Part shown: piece by piece, positions 46,407-57,287 of the stretch
Layout of the letters: every line of letters begins with the position of its first letter
Position numbering within the stretch: position 1 is the stretch's first letter
Assembly (NCBI GenBank): GCA_023653785.1
Contig: JAMKCH010001615.1
Coordinates: 1 to 64,000, forward strand
DNA: 64,000 nt
Direction: 5' to 3'
DNA from: Ophioderma brevispina
Lineage: Eukaryota; Echinodermata; Ophiuroidea; Amphilepidida; Ophiodermatidae
Program-made: the position numbers and the translations under genes
The notes under the pieces: generated by a model
What the model was told of the DNA's origin: nothing
The model's database searches: none
Seen by the model: the letters and a program-made list of their open reading frames with translations, nothing else

Positions 46407-47050
46407 TACCCCTTCTGTAAAGCACCCCATGAATTTGATGCATCATTCCCCACAAGCTCCCCAACTCTGTCTCAAAATTCTGTCTCTTTCAGCCTCCATA
46501 CTTCCCTCCTCTCCAACGCTACCTTCCTCACCACCTTTAACCTTTCTCTTGTCGACATCCACAAACACCAACCTGTGCTGTAATTCCCTCAGAATCGCCT
46601 TAAGATATCCTTGAAAAATTTTCTCTTCTCCTTGCCTACCAACACAGTGATTCTCCATCTTCCCCGAGCTAAATGGCACTTTCCTTTTGTCCTCTTTTCT
46701 AAACCATGTATTCACTACACACAACTCCTTTTTATCACAAAATTCCAACAACATCCTTCCAGATTCTCTACCCAAACCTGCACATTCCTTCCATTCACAC
46801 CTTCAAAACCATTGATCCTTTTTCCCACATGCCCATTGAAATCGCCCACACACATGACCAATTCACCCACACTTTGTACATCCCATTCACTCACCATTTC
46901 ATCACAAAACACTCCTCCTCTTCATTCGCCTTACTATACTTTGTGGGTCATAACCATATCAGTCTTAATACCTCCTCTTCAAAAACCATTACAATTGTCA
47001 TTACTCTATTATTCCTTTTTCTCACCTCCTACACCTTTTGCCCTAGGCCA

Positions 47051-48737
47051 CAAAACAAATCTATGCTGAAAATCCAGTTGATTTTGATACTCCATTTTAC
47101 TTTCATGTGTATTTTTGTTAAGTTCTTCATAGGTCACTGTGTTAATTTATTTTTAAAACTATAAACTGCTCTAGTTTCATAACTAAAATATATATACAGC
47201 TTATTTCTTTGAGTTGCTTGCCAAAATCATGGAAAAATCTCACCATCGTGTAAAAATTGAAGGCACCCTTCCCACTTCTTTCTCACCAAATCTCTGATGT
47301 CCCTTAAAGTCTGAGTCAGAGATTCGAAATATTATTTTTTTTGTGTAAATGAAAAATAATCAACTAGAACTACAGAGAGTACCCTAAAATGCACAATTCC
47401 CGAAATTTGAGATGAATCGGATTTTTTTCGTTTGATCAGTAAACATTTTATATGTGTTTAGTATTACGTCCCATCGTATCCCTGGTGCCTAACAAATTCG
47501 TCGATCCGGAATTTTATAACAAAATTGGTGATTTTCTATATGAAGGAATTCGATTTGAAGCTTAGCAATTTCACACAGTGATTAGCATATTTACCAGCCT
47601 TATGTAACATGCAAAAACACGATTTTTTTTGGAAATTGAGGGCGCCCTCCTCAGGAAATCCCTGAGCCGGCCATTAAAATTGACACAAGGACATTTCCAG
47701 AGAAGTGCATCTGCATAATTGAGGCCACTCTCTCATTAGGGGACTAATGTGTGTGTCACCTGCCTTAAGGTAGGAATACACATCACTTTGCCCACTGTTT
47801 TTGTCTGCTGATGTTGTTGTTTGTTGATGATGTTGTTGTCTTTTGTGAAAAAGGGTTAACATTTTTGCCTAGGATCTGCATACTTCGATGGATTTCAACC
47901 AAACTTAAAGAGACATGAGAAGATTTCCAGAGAGAAGCGCCCTCAATTTTTTTCGAACCCAGGTTTTTTGCATATTTGGAATGCTTACCTATGTATTAGA
48001 TCACACCTGAAGTGAATAAGCCGAAAACGCCATCTTTATGTAAAATAAGATGATAATTTAGTTGTTTCTGCCGTGCACAACAGAAATTCAAAGTACATAG
48101 TTGGCAGTGGTGTTTTTTATTTTCAACCCACCCTTTTTGTGAAAACACCCTTTATATTGAAAAATAATAACCCACCCTTTTTATAATTCATTGGAAATTC
48201 TACAGCTGTCATGCCATTTTGTTTCTTTTTACCAATTATGGGAAGATAACCTACAAAGTAAGATTTTTGTTTTGTTTGTCAATTAAAATCCACTTTGCCC
48301 ACAAAAAAAATCATGTATTTGTATTGATTTAAGGGGGACCTAACTTGTTGGATATTATGACACTTTTTATTTTCAAATCGGGACGCATCATGGCAAACAT
48401 GATTGTACAGATAGTAATTTGCATTTTATTATCAGAACCCACCCTTTTTATTTCTGACCCACCCTTTTTACAAAACCACCCTTGATAGCAATAAAATCCA
48501 GTATCTCACCCTTTTACCACTTTTTAGAATTTTTTAAACCCACCCTTTCTAAAGCGTGGGTTACCAACAGTGAAGCATGTTTTCGTATAGGGACGATTAG
48601 GATAGCAGACAAGTTCAAAACAAGGTTTGCAGTTTTCTTTCGTGCTTGTTTGTCCAATAAACCGGTAGGTGGTCTACAACCGATCATGCAATTTGAGAGA
48701 AATTTGTATCCTCAAAAAAATCTCCTCCTGTCACTTT
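47051..48737. other. Intronic DNA with a degenerate repeat
   Basis: 48110-48560 repeats AACCCACCCTTTTT-like words several times. It may start at CAGTGGTG (48106), recalling the hAT-like ends, but no right end was found. 48640-48740 matches the host of the insertion at 38056. No gene seen. Confidence 0.5.
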
Positions 48738-48935
48738 AAGTCATAGGTGCAACATGGGATCCCTTATCTGTTGATGAGGTCAAAGTTCACATACCGAGGT
48801 CAAAGGTCATGTGAGGTTAAGTTGTAAGGCTGAAAATGTAAAATTGAAAAGTTGAAGTTCAATTGGAACCAAATTTGGTTTATGGATATTACATGGAAAC
48901 CCTCATTTGTTTGAGGTCAAAGGTCATATGAGGCC
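48738..48935 (+). repeat. Repeat related to the middle of the Helitron-like element at 9720-10216
   Basis: TCATAGGTGCAACATGGGAT, GTTGATGAGGTCAAA and GAAGTTCAATTGGAACCAAA match 9903-10060. It holds two perfect AGGTCAAAGGTCA words (48797-48809, 48914-48926). Confidence 0.85.
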
Positions 48936-49444
48936 TATCATTCACAAACCAGGACAGCAGGTGACACTTGACATATGATCCCTTCTGGCATCTCAGCTAC
49001 AATCTTGGAAATAATTGTTGGAATACTTTCAACAATTTTTGGTAAATTCCCCCTCCCCCCCTCCTCCCCGTCTCCCCCAACCACTGTTGATTGAGGTATG
49101 ATCATCAGCGGTCTTGCCCATTCCTATAAGATCGATTGATGGGGGTTGTGGAAGGATAATTTTGAGTGGAATTTGGGAGCTTTGCAGTTTTAAATTGACT
49201 GATAACAAGAGCTTGTAGGTTCTTAACTCTGGCGCGGGTGAGCAATGAAGCAAAAAGAAAAGGACGTTTCCAGCAGTCATTGCATTATTATCGGAGATCT
49301 TCAATACTATTTTATTATTTTTTTTATTAATAAATATAATTATGCCTGCATACTGACTACAATATGTATTTGTGGTTCTGTAAGTAGACTGGTAACTGTA
49401 ATCCACTGTACTCATTAGACCATCAGGGAGTGTGCCAATTTATT

Positions 49445-49620
49445 TATTGTGGGGTGCCAGCATTTTTGTCAGGACCACTTAGCAATCCGTTGTGCGTGCA
49501 TCTGTGTGTATGTATGTGTTTATGTGTCAATAAAATGGTAAGTTTTTTATAGTGCGGCCCACAGCTTATAATCTTTGAATATAGCGAGTGTGAAAGCCGA
49601 GAACCGCAAAATTCTAGTTT
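49445..49620 (+). mobile_element. Shorter Helitron-like copy
   Basis: It shares CAGGACCACTTAGCAATCCG and TTTGAATATAGCGAG with 9740-10200 and ends near TTCTAGTTTA, giving CTAG|T. The 3' hairpin is weaker here (GAAAGCCGAGAACC). Confidence 0.5.
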
Positions 49621-49834
49621 ATTTTATCTTCCCCTATAGCCCCTCAATTGCTAAAACACTGATTTCCTACATATAGCTCTTCATGGCAAAGACAGTATTC
49701 AAAATAACATATGACAGTCATTTAACTGGTTGATAAAATTAGTCAAGTTACTGAGAATAATGAAATCAGGATGGGAATATTTTTAGATTTATCAAAGCAT
49801 TTGATACTATTGACCAGAGAAAAGTAGAGCATTG

Positions 49835-50285
49835 GCGACTACCACCAGCGTCGTTTACCTTCAGAGCTCATCCATCCATTTTAGAATGTGCACTCTTGGT
49901 GTAGTTTCTCTTGGAAGGCAACGGGATGTCGGGAAAAGTTCTAGTGCTTGGTAGGCAACTTCAGAGGTTCCTGGGCTTCGGACCAGCTTTTTGGTGGATT
50001 CAACTAGTTTTGCGTGGCCACAACCATCTCACTTCACTCTGAGTTGATGTTTGGCATTGGTATCAAAGTCATCCCATGGAAGGCTTTTGAGTTTCTGCCA
50101 GATAGCATAGCTTCCTCTCAAGGCTGTCTTTGCTGCATGGTCCATAATCTTCTTCCTCTTTCCCTTTGGAATGCCGAGAGCTGAGAGGCAGTTTGGCAAG
50201 GATGTATTATACAAGCCTCGGCTTCCTATCTCAATAGAGAAGTAGTGAGTGGTCCATGAGCGGTTCTCACTTTACATTTACTTTA
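49835..50285 (-). pseudogene. Retroelement ORF fragment inserted in the LINE RT
   Basis: On the - strand 50029-50214 reads SLPNCLSALGIPKGKRKKIM then RGSYAIWQKLKSL. It resembles the tail of ORFs found next to reverse transcriptases in invertebrate retroelements (a short basic LGIP...KRK...A..S..IW pattern), which I recognise only loosely. The + strand LINE stops before it and resumes after it (KLEYYGFSG at about 50290). Confidence 0.4.
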
Positions 50286-50469
50286 CTTTACAAGCTTGAA
50301 TATTATGGGTTTAGCGGTTTAGAGGTAATGTACTTGAATGGTTAAAAAATTACTTAGAAAGTAGGAAACAATATGGCTATTTTAATAAAAATAAATCTGA
50401 TCTTAATGATATTGTATGCGGTGTACCACAGGGATCTATATTGGGGGCCGCTATTATTTATACTATATG

Positions 50470-50812
50470 TTAAAGGTGCAACAAGAGATTTTGAGGCACC
50501 CGAATATTTTGTAATAATAGTAATTTCATATAGATTAGACATGCAATAGATTTCTAACCTTGTATTTGGCTACAGAAATGTCTTAAAAGAGAGAAAAAGG
50601 GTGATTTTGATATGCTTATATTTCAATATAAAACATAGGCCGAATTTCATATTTGCTCCTATACGAAAATTTTTGTACCAAAGAAACATTTCTCAACTTA
50701 ATCCTTTCAGATGGGGATATTTTTGATGGAAAGCTTTACATCAGGGCAAAAATCAGTACTTCAAATTTTTTTAGGGACACCTGATATGTGAAATCTCTTA
50801 TTGCACCTTTAA
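50470..50812 (+). mobile_element. TTAA miniature transposon, family D, inside the LINE RT
   Basis: TTAAAGGTGCAACAAGAGA at the left and TCTTATTGCACCTTTAA at the right, with TTAA duplicated. Joining the flanks at one TTAA gives ILYVNDI, the conserved RT sequence before FADD, so the insertion site is exact to the base. Confidence 0.95.
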
Positions 50813-51777
50813 TGATATTACTACAACTTCATCAATACTAGATTTCATATTGTTTGCTGATGACGCCACCATATTGTATTCACATATACAGTAAGTTAGA
50901 CTTAATCAACAAGGAACTCTGTGAAGTTAACAATTGGTTTAAAGCAAACAAGTTATCTATTAATGCTAGTAAGACTATATGGTAGTGGGTACTCTGCATC
51001 AGAATAGTAAATATACTGCTAAAACAATTACGGATAACACATACAATGTTATTTTGATGAACACACTTAGATAAAGTGAGTGAGACTAAGTTTTCTGGGG
51101 GTAATAATTGATGGAAAATTACTGTAAATTAACTAACCTTTTCAAGAAATTGGTCTTGCTCAACAAGTTTGAAAACATTACATTCCTGAAAAGATTCTTT
51201 TTCATATTATATTGTACCCTTATCTTGCCTTATATTAACTATAGTGTTCTGTCTGGGGGATTCATGCACATTTATATGGACTAAAATTCTTAAAGTACAA
51301 AAATGGGCTTTTAGATCAATGTCAATAGCCACTATAGAATCCTCCCCCCCCCTCCATTTCTACGTTACTTATGCTTAATGTCTATGAATGCTTATAATTA
51401 GAGTTACAAGTATTCATGTTTTTAAACATTTACAAATAAATTACCAGTTATATTTCATGACTATTTGTTAGCATCCGTTGTACTGACCATCATCACAAGA
51501 ATCCAATGATTATCATTTGCACCGAATAAGAAAGCATTCCAGACCATCAGTAATCCTCAGGGTCTATTCTTTGGAATGCTTAAAGTCAGAGATTAAAAAA
51601 CTCATTTAGTAAGCATTTAGAAATAATGAAGTCACTCTTATAAAGTCTTTCTTAATTACCATTATCTTGGTGCAGTGTACTGTCTTTTGGTCATAATACC
51701 ATGTATTGCTGTGTATACTGTTAAATATCACTATCATGACTCTGGTCATACTGTTTTTATATGCTTCAGTTTTTATC

Positions 51778-52483
51778 CCCCTAGCTTGAAAAAGCACACG
51801 GGGGATTTTATGACGATCAGTCAGGCGTCGGCGGCGGCGGCGTCGGCGGCGTACAACACAATCTTGTGAAAGCGATACATGAGACCCATAAGGGGTATGG
51901 TGATGTAAACTTGGTGGGGGGATCGCGACTCCATGCCATTCATATATTAGATTGGGGGCGGGGCATATGCTAATTAGGTACTAATTTGCATTAATTACAT
52001 GAGTTTAATTGGGGTGTATTTCCAACACAATCTTGTGAATCGCGATAACATGAGACCCATAAGGGTTATGGTGATGTAAATTGGTGGGTGGGATCGGACT
52101 GCCAATGCCCTTCATCGATGGATTATGGGCGTGGAATATGCTAATTAGGTACCTAATTGCCATAATTAATGAGTTAATTTGCGGTAATTTGTACCCAAAA
52201 ATCTTGTGAACAAGGACCTATCTGCAAGAAATATAAGTGCGATGTTGATGAAACTTGGTGGAGGGGTGGTGAATCATGTACTCTCGCGTTGATTAGGTTT
52301 GTGGCGCATGATCGGCTAAGTAAATAGCTAATTGCATATTTGTATGGGCTCAGTTGGGGTATTTTCACCCAAAAAATTGTGAACAAACTATCTGAAGATC
52401 CATAAGTCTGAATTTTGAATGAAACTTGATGGAGGGTGGGGAATACATGTACTCTTGCGCTTATTAGGTTTAAGGTGTGGTCC
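51778..52483 (+). repeat. Body of module 3 (tandem monomers)
   Basis: It starts CCCCTAGCTTGAAAAAGCAC and a GGCGGCGGCGTC microsatellite (51826-51852). Four monomers of about 130-180 bp follow with AATCTTGTGAA, GAGACCCATAAGGG-like sequence, AACTTGGTGG and GCTAATTAGGTACTAATT. Similar in style to modules 1 and 2 but diverged. Confidence 0.75.
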
Positions 52484-53106
52484 GGGTTAAAGGGGGTGTC
52501 TGGGTTTTAAGGGGGTTTGTCCAGCTTTAAGGGGTTGTTTGGGTTTAAATAAGGGGATTGTTGGGGTTGAAGTGTGGGTTGTCTGGGTTTAGGGGGGTTG
52601 TAGGGGCGGGTTAGGGGGGGTTTGGTCTGGATTTATGGGGGATTGTTGGGGTTTAAGGTGGGTTGTCGGGTTTAAAAGGGGTGTCCGGGTTTAATGGGAG
52701 GGTTGTCTGGGCTTAAGGGGGCTTGTGGTGGTTTAATGGGTTGCACGAGTTGAAGGGGGGTTGTCCAGGTTTAATGGGGGTTGTCCGGTTTAAGGGGGTT
52801 GTCCGGGTTCTAAGGGGGGTTGTCCAGCTTTTAGGGGTTGTTGGTAAGGGGGATTGTTGGGTTTAAGGTGGGTTGTCTGGTTTAAAGGGGGTTGGTCCGG
52901 GTTTAAGGGGGGTTGTCTGGGCTTCAGGGGGATTGTTGGGTTTAAGGTGGGTTGTCCGGGTTTACAAAGGGGTTGTCCGGGTTAAGGGGGGTTGTCTGGG
53001 CTAGGGGGGCTTGGATTGTGGTTTAAGGTGGGTTGCCACGAGTTAAGGGGGGTTTGCCCAGGTTTAAGGGGGGTTGTTGGGTTTAAGGGGATTTTGGGTT
53101 AAGGGG
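52484..53106 (+). repeat. G-rich minisatellite of module 3 (GGGTTTAAGGGGGGTTGTCC units)
   Basis: About 30 degenerate units of 18-22 bp with G runs on the + strand. The unit differs from those of modules 1 and 2, but position and strand bias are the same. Confidence 0.95.
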
Positions 53107-53835
53107 TATTTGCACTGATTATTAAATGTGTACACACGCCCCGGCAGGGGGATTTAGCGGTTCGAGCACCGCGACTGGTATTTTTATTGTGTAATATTAC
53201 ATTATTAGCGTGGTGATCATTTTCTGTGTTGGCGGCCTTTTGATCACCTCCTCCATTTCATTGTGTTGACAATTTGTATGTTAAATGATTTGGAAGATAA
53301 AGATTGATTGATTGATTATTGAATTGAAAGCAATAACATTGTGAAAAAATAATGTCAAATTGTCAGTTCTTAGCCGACCACTGTTGTTTTCAAGCTATAT
53401 AAAAGGGCTTGAAGTGTATTGAATTGAAATGCATCCGTCTTTAAAATATTTTATACCATATGGTGTCGATGGGGGAATTTGAAATAAAATGTTCTCTCTC
53501 ATCTGGCCATTGTTGTGATCGTCTGCAACATGGGGGGGGGGCAATCTGGAGGGTTGGGGGTGGGGAGACATAATGTCCTCGCAACCCCAAGACCAGTAGT
53601 AGTACTGTAGTAGTATATTGACAACTTGGCCCTGTTGTTATTAGCAAATTGTTATGAAGCTCTCTGTATTTCATATTCATGCACCACACCCTCAAAACAA
53701 CAGCTTTTTGGACAAATGTACCGACAGACTGTTATGTACCGACAAAACATCGCTTTCTGGGGCCACGTGCCCCCCCTCTGGCTACACCACTGGTGTATCT
53801 GTGTTTGTGTGTATATATCTGTGTGTGTGTGTGTC
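53107..53835. other. Intronic DNA with simple repeats and an hAT-like end
   Basis: 53757-53795 (GGGGCCACGTGCCCCCCCTC, then TACACCACTGG) looks like the right end of a CAGTGG-type element. A GT microsatellite follows at 53796-53836. G9 at 53532-53540. No exon. Confidence 0.5.
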
Positions 53836-54105
53836 TGTGGTCAAAATGGTAACCCTTAATTAATTGCATGCTGCATGACTTCCGTAAGGGCTATGATGTA
53901 AACTTGCTGGAAAGGAGGGGTGACATGTTGGTGACCTCATGTGACCTTGGTAACTTCATGTGACCTTTGGCTGGTCAAAATGTTAACCCTTAATATATTG
54001 CATGCTGTGTGAGTTCCATAAGGGTTACGATGATGTAACTTGGTGGAAAGGAGGGGGCAGGGTGGGGTGACATGTTGGTGACCTTCATGATCTCATGTGA
54101 CCTTT
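53836..54105 (+). repeat. Tandem duplication, unit about 130 bp
   Basis: GGTCAAAATGTTAACCCTTAAT and GCATGCTG, TTCCRTAAGGG, GTGACATGTTGGTGACC occur twice. A third relative is at 8300-8345 (TCAAAATGTTAACACC). Confidence 0.8.
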
Positions 54106-54387
54106 GGCCCCATTCACAAACCATGATGGCAGACGATACTTGCAGACCGGGAAGCGCAATGTATTTTTTTAGTGTAATAATTTATGACCCAATTTTAGTG
54201 TGTCAAAAATCAAGACTCGAGACATTGGTAAGCATTCTAAATACTAATATGCAAAAAAACCTGGTCTTTAAAAAAATGAGGACACACTTTTCTGAAAATG
54301 GCCTCCTGTCTCTTATAACTACGCCAATATCAAAGTGTCTTCCAAAGGCATAAAAATACATTTGTTGAAATCTGTATTGATGTGCAG

Positions 54388-54550
54388 GCGTGTTTCAGTT
54401 GACATCAAGCGATGGGAAGGAGCTTTTGATGCAGGCTTCCAGTGATGCCGAGAGAGATGAGTGGACTAAGGCTATAGGAGAAGCCATCCGGTCACTAGAT
54501 TGTATATCCATTGAGGCCAATGGGTCATCAGGAAGTGATGTCAAACATGA
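54388..54550 (+). CDS. PLEK: Pleckstrin-family gene, exon with the second half of the N-terminal PH domain
   Basis: The exon encodes VFQLTSSDGKELLMQASSD, AERDEWTKAIGEAIRSLD and CISIEANGSSGSDVKH. ER-EW..AI is the C-terminal PH helix, with the invariant tryptophan. The acceptor TTGATGTGCAG ends at 54387 and leaves GC before GTG; a second AG ends at 54398 (TGTTTCAG) and would start at TTG in the phase set by 44733. The first keeps the VFQ strand that the family has, but is one base out of phase; the second is in phase but loses that strand. The donor is CATGA|GTGAGT at 54550/54551 and fits the next exon. A Ser-rich linker follows the PH domain. Confidence 0.88.
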
Positions 54551-54660
54551 GTGAGTTTTGTTTGCAGTGGCGACACCAGACTTAATTTTCTGGGGGGGCC
54601 TAACGGGGGGAGGGGCAAAGTGAAATTTTTGGGGAAAAACTTCCAAATGGGGGAACGGGC
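54551..54660. repeat. hAT-like left end
   Basis: CAGTGGCGACACCAGACTT at 54566 followed by G runs (GGGGGGGCC, GGGGGGAGGGGC). It resembles the left end of the CAGTGGCG elements. The right end was not found; a SINE follows directly. Confidence 0.45.
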
Positions 54661-54890
54661 TGGTGCAGCGTATATCTTCCCTCGGCTTTCACCAATGAGG
54701 TCCCCGGTTCGATCCCCAGTAGGGGCTCGTTCTCAGGGGCTTTATGTGAATTTGGTTTCTCGATCCATACTCGTTCCTGCAGGTTTTCTCCGGGTACTCC
54801 GGTTTCCTCCTGCTTCTAAAATCAAGCTTCTTGGCATAAATCTGTTCTAGTATTATGGGTTCTCTGATGTGCTGAGCGCCTTTCATGCTA
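54661..54890 (+). mobile_element. SINE with tRNA-like promoter and conserved central motif
   Basis: A B box GGTTCGATCCC lies at 54706-54716, and TTTTCTCCGGGTACTCCGG begins at 54785. The latter is a motif I know from widely spread animal SINEs. The A box is degraded (GGCTGGTGCAG). It lies in the short intron 54551-55156. Confidence 0.65.
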
Positions 54891-55156
54891 AAATTTCAGG
54901 ACAATGAGAAAAATATGGTCTTTCATATAGTGTAAAATTTGAAACACCTGGGGAAATCTGGAGCAGGGGGAGGGGGGTCCTAAAGATAAGTCCATACACC
55001 TTTAACTTCTAAAGATACTTTGTATTACTTCATTTTCATATTATGTTCAAATACTGTAAACATACAGTACACTAAATAATTAAATATGGTAAAATTAAAT
55101 ATTTGCTATAGTTCCTATGGTAATTGTATTGATCTTGCTCTTGATTTTCTTTTCAG

Positions 55157-55248
55157 TGATTTAATTTCAGCAATGCAAGATCCAGAAGCTGGTCTGAAAC
55201 TAGAAAGTCGCAAAGTAGACCAAGCAGTACTCAAAGACTGCTTTTCCG
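55157..55248 (+). CDS. PLEK: Pleckstrin-family gene, exon leading into the DEP domain
   Basis: After acceptor TTTTCTTTTCAG the exon reads DLISAMQDPEAGLKLESRK and VDQAVLKDCFS, ending TCC G|GTAAGT. In pleckstrins the segment after the first PH domain, up to a phenylalanine and glycine before the DEP core, has the same pattern (L...M.D.E.G...L..D...F..CF.G). It joins 54550 in perfect phase (GA + T = Asp) and leaves one base for the next exon, which must encode the DEP domain. No such exon was found up to 64000, so the remaining DEP and C-terminal PH exons lie to the right. Confidence 0.88.
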
Positions 55249-55382
55249 GTAAGTTTCTATACTTTGGTTCTGTAAGCAAAGGCCTAAACCAGAGGGTGTT
55301 TTGAACCAATTTCACAGTGCTTAGGGATAAAAAGTGTTCCAAAAGTTTAAGACCAACATGTATTAAGAATAGGATTTTTGTG

Positions 55383-55458
55383 GGATCACATGACCCTATT
55401 GAGGTGAAATTTCCCAAAACTGGTGCATTGTGGGATTGACTCAATACACCCTCTGGGC
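55383..55458 (+). repeat. Dispersed repeat, family G, copy 2
   Basis: Matches 28340-28425 (GATCACATGACC, GGTGCATTGTGGGAT). Confidence 0.85.
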
Positions 55459-56537
55459 CAAAACGTTACTTTAGAAGACTGGCAATTGGTATGTTCGAGA
55501 GCAAAGTTATGCACAAGCCGATAACTGGGGGTGGGCAGGGTGTGTGATACACCCTCCCTCAAAAAAAAAATAAACAAAATCCTGCCTTGTCACAATATTT
55601 TTCAATGACTTAAGTAACTAAGAAAAGAAACAATATATTTAAAAGCTGTAGAAAAAGAAAGTAGGCCTACACAGCTTTAAAAATAGACAAGTCATCAAAG
55701 ATAGAATTACAGGAATTACCCCTTTGCTGTCAGAAATGTGAATCAATTAATTTGCATGTAGTGACACAGTAGGCCCAATAAGTTCAAATTCTTTGGATGT
55801 GAGGAAATAATTTTTCAAAATGTCCTTGGTGGGGCTTTTCCTTTATCCCCACAAGGGGTTCAATCCCGGATCCCACCAGGGTCCCCAAGGTGTGCCGTGG
55901 ACACCACTCCATTTTGCTTGTGCTTGAGTGGTCCACTTTCTTCAAATCAGCACCCCTGGATAATGTTACTCCTGTTCACTATAACATTGTTTTATTTCTA
56001 TGGAGGTTTGTTAATTGTTAATATGGCATGGATTTGTTTACTAATCGCTGCATCACTCGCTGCAAATTTGCTGCAAATTCGGTCAGAAGAACCACTGGCC
56101 CAAGGCCAATATAATTTGGGGTGTGCACAGATTTGAGGCAAAGGTCATGTGGGCTGATAAAAGGGGCATTCTTTGAAAATTTATAAATTCCTTCTTGTGC
56201 CACAGAAGAACCACTGACCCAAGGCCTATATGGGGTGTTCACTGGGTCAAAGGTCATGTGGGCCGATTAAAGGGGCATTCTTGAACATGTTGAAAATCTA
56301 TAAATTCCTTATTGTGCCACAAATCAATTGTTATAATCACTAGACTGCAATATTGTTTGAAAAAAACAAACTGTGATTTATGAGCAATGGAAATATCACA
56401 CCCTAAACACATAATTTACAAAGTGAAAAACATACCCTAATTTTGTATTTTCAAATGATTTTGATACCTTAAACAATGTACACAGATACATTGCCTATCT
56501 TGAAAATTGAGCCTAATTAATTACACAAGGAGGATAT
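55459..56537. other. Intronic DNA with a short tandem duplication
   Basis: 56088-56325 holds two units of about 120 bp with GAAGAACCACTG, CCCAAGGCC, AAAGGTCATGTGGGC and TAAATTCCTT. No exon seen. Confidence 0.6.
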
Positions 56538-57287
56538 CCACCTTAGAATTCAAGTGCCCCCCTTCCCGGGCACAGAGAGATGTGCATAAAGGATTTATTC
56601 ATGAATGGTCTATTCCCATAATTGATAGGTTTATTCCCATATGATGGGTTTATTCCCAAATTGCATTGATCTTGGTATCCACCTTAGAATACAAGTGCCC
56701 CCCCCCCGGCACAGAGAGATGTGCATAAAGGATTTATTCATGAATGGTCTATTCCCATAATTGATAGGTTTATTCCCATATGATGGGTTATTCCCAAATT
56801 GCATGATCTTGGTATCCACCTTAGAATACAAGTGCCCCCCCCCCCCCCCCCCGGCACAGAGAGATGTGCATGAAGGGTTTATTCATGAAGGGTCTATTCC
56901 CATAATTGATGGGTTTATTCCCATATGATGGGTTTATTCCCATATGATGGGTTTATTCCCATATGATGGGTTATTCCCAAATTGCATTGATCTTGGTATC
57001 CACCTTAGAATACAAGTGCCCCCCCCCCCCCCCGGCACAGAGAGATGTGCATGAAGGGTTTATTCATGAAGGGTCTATTCCCATAATTGATGGGTTTATT
57101 CCCAAATTGCATTGATCTTGGTATCCACCTTAGAATACAAGTGCCCCCCCCCCCCCCCGGCACAGAGAGATGTGCATAAAGGATTTATTCATGAATGGTC
57201 TATTCCCATAATTGATAGGTTTATTCCCATATGATGGGTTTATTCCCATATGATGGGTTTATTCCCAAATTGCATTGATCTTGGTAT
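56538..57287 (+). repeat. Minisatellite with expanding poly-C tracts
   Basis: Five units start (CCACCTTAGAAT) at about 56538, 56679, 56816, 57000 and 57125, with lengths of about 125-184 bp. Each has a C run, GGCACAGAGAGATGTGCAT, ATTCATGAA and a variable number of TTTATTCCCATATGATGGG subunits, then TTGCATTGATCTTGGTAT. The C runs differ in length between units, up to about 17. Confidence 0.95.

Larger units (their letters stand above)
44850..47050 (-). pseudogene. Second copy of the endonuclease-type LINE, deleted and twice interrupted
   Basis: On the - strand 46440-46920 encodes the endonuclease (VGDFNGHVGKRINGFEGVNG, VNTWFRKEDKRKVPFSSG), and 45215-45480 the C-terminal part of the RT ORF (IHGRCKDEEGDPSLARDF, LVKEFSHLGDRVNVNSGCE). 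The rest of the C-terminal domain runs to about 44850. Most of the RT is missing between these. The foldback 45486-45916 sits at that point, and the Chapaev-like element 45999-46402 splits the linker. Homology to 6433-7815 places both insertions. It lies in a pleckstrin intron, antisense to the gene. Confidence 0.85.
49730..51660 (+). pseudogene. LINE reverse transcriptase (Jockey/CR1-like group), two insertions
   Basis: RT blocks occur in order: DLSKAFDTID with one base missing (about 49787-49812), LKNYLESRKQYGYFNKNKSD (about 50343-50400), CGVPQGSILG (50417-50446), FILFADDATILYSH (about 50844-50882), NNWFKANKLSINASKT (about 50929-50975), and TKFLGVIID with LILPYINYS further right. The blocks are split by a fragment of another retroelement at about 49835-50285 and by the TTAA element 50470-50812. 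Frameshifts are frequent. It lies in a pleckstrin intron in sense orientation. The endonuclease part was not found. Confidence 0.85.

Noticed and set aside
55897..56136. Hydrophobic open frame that could be a missing pleckstrin exon
   Set aside because: It has no DEP or PH pattern and overlaps a tandem duplication.
56538..57287. CRISPR-like array
   Set aside because: Units are whole tandem copies with subrepeats, without regular unique spacers, and the window is animal DNA.
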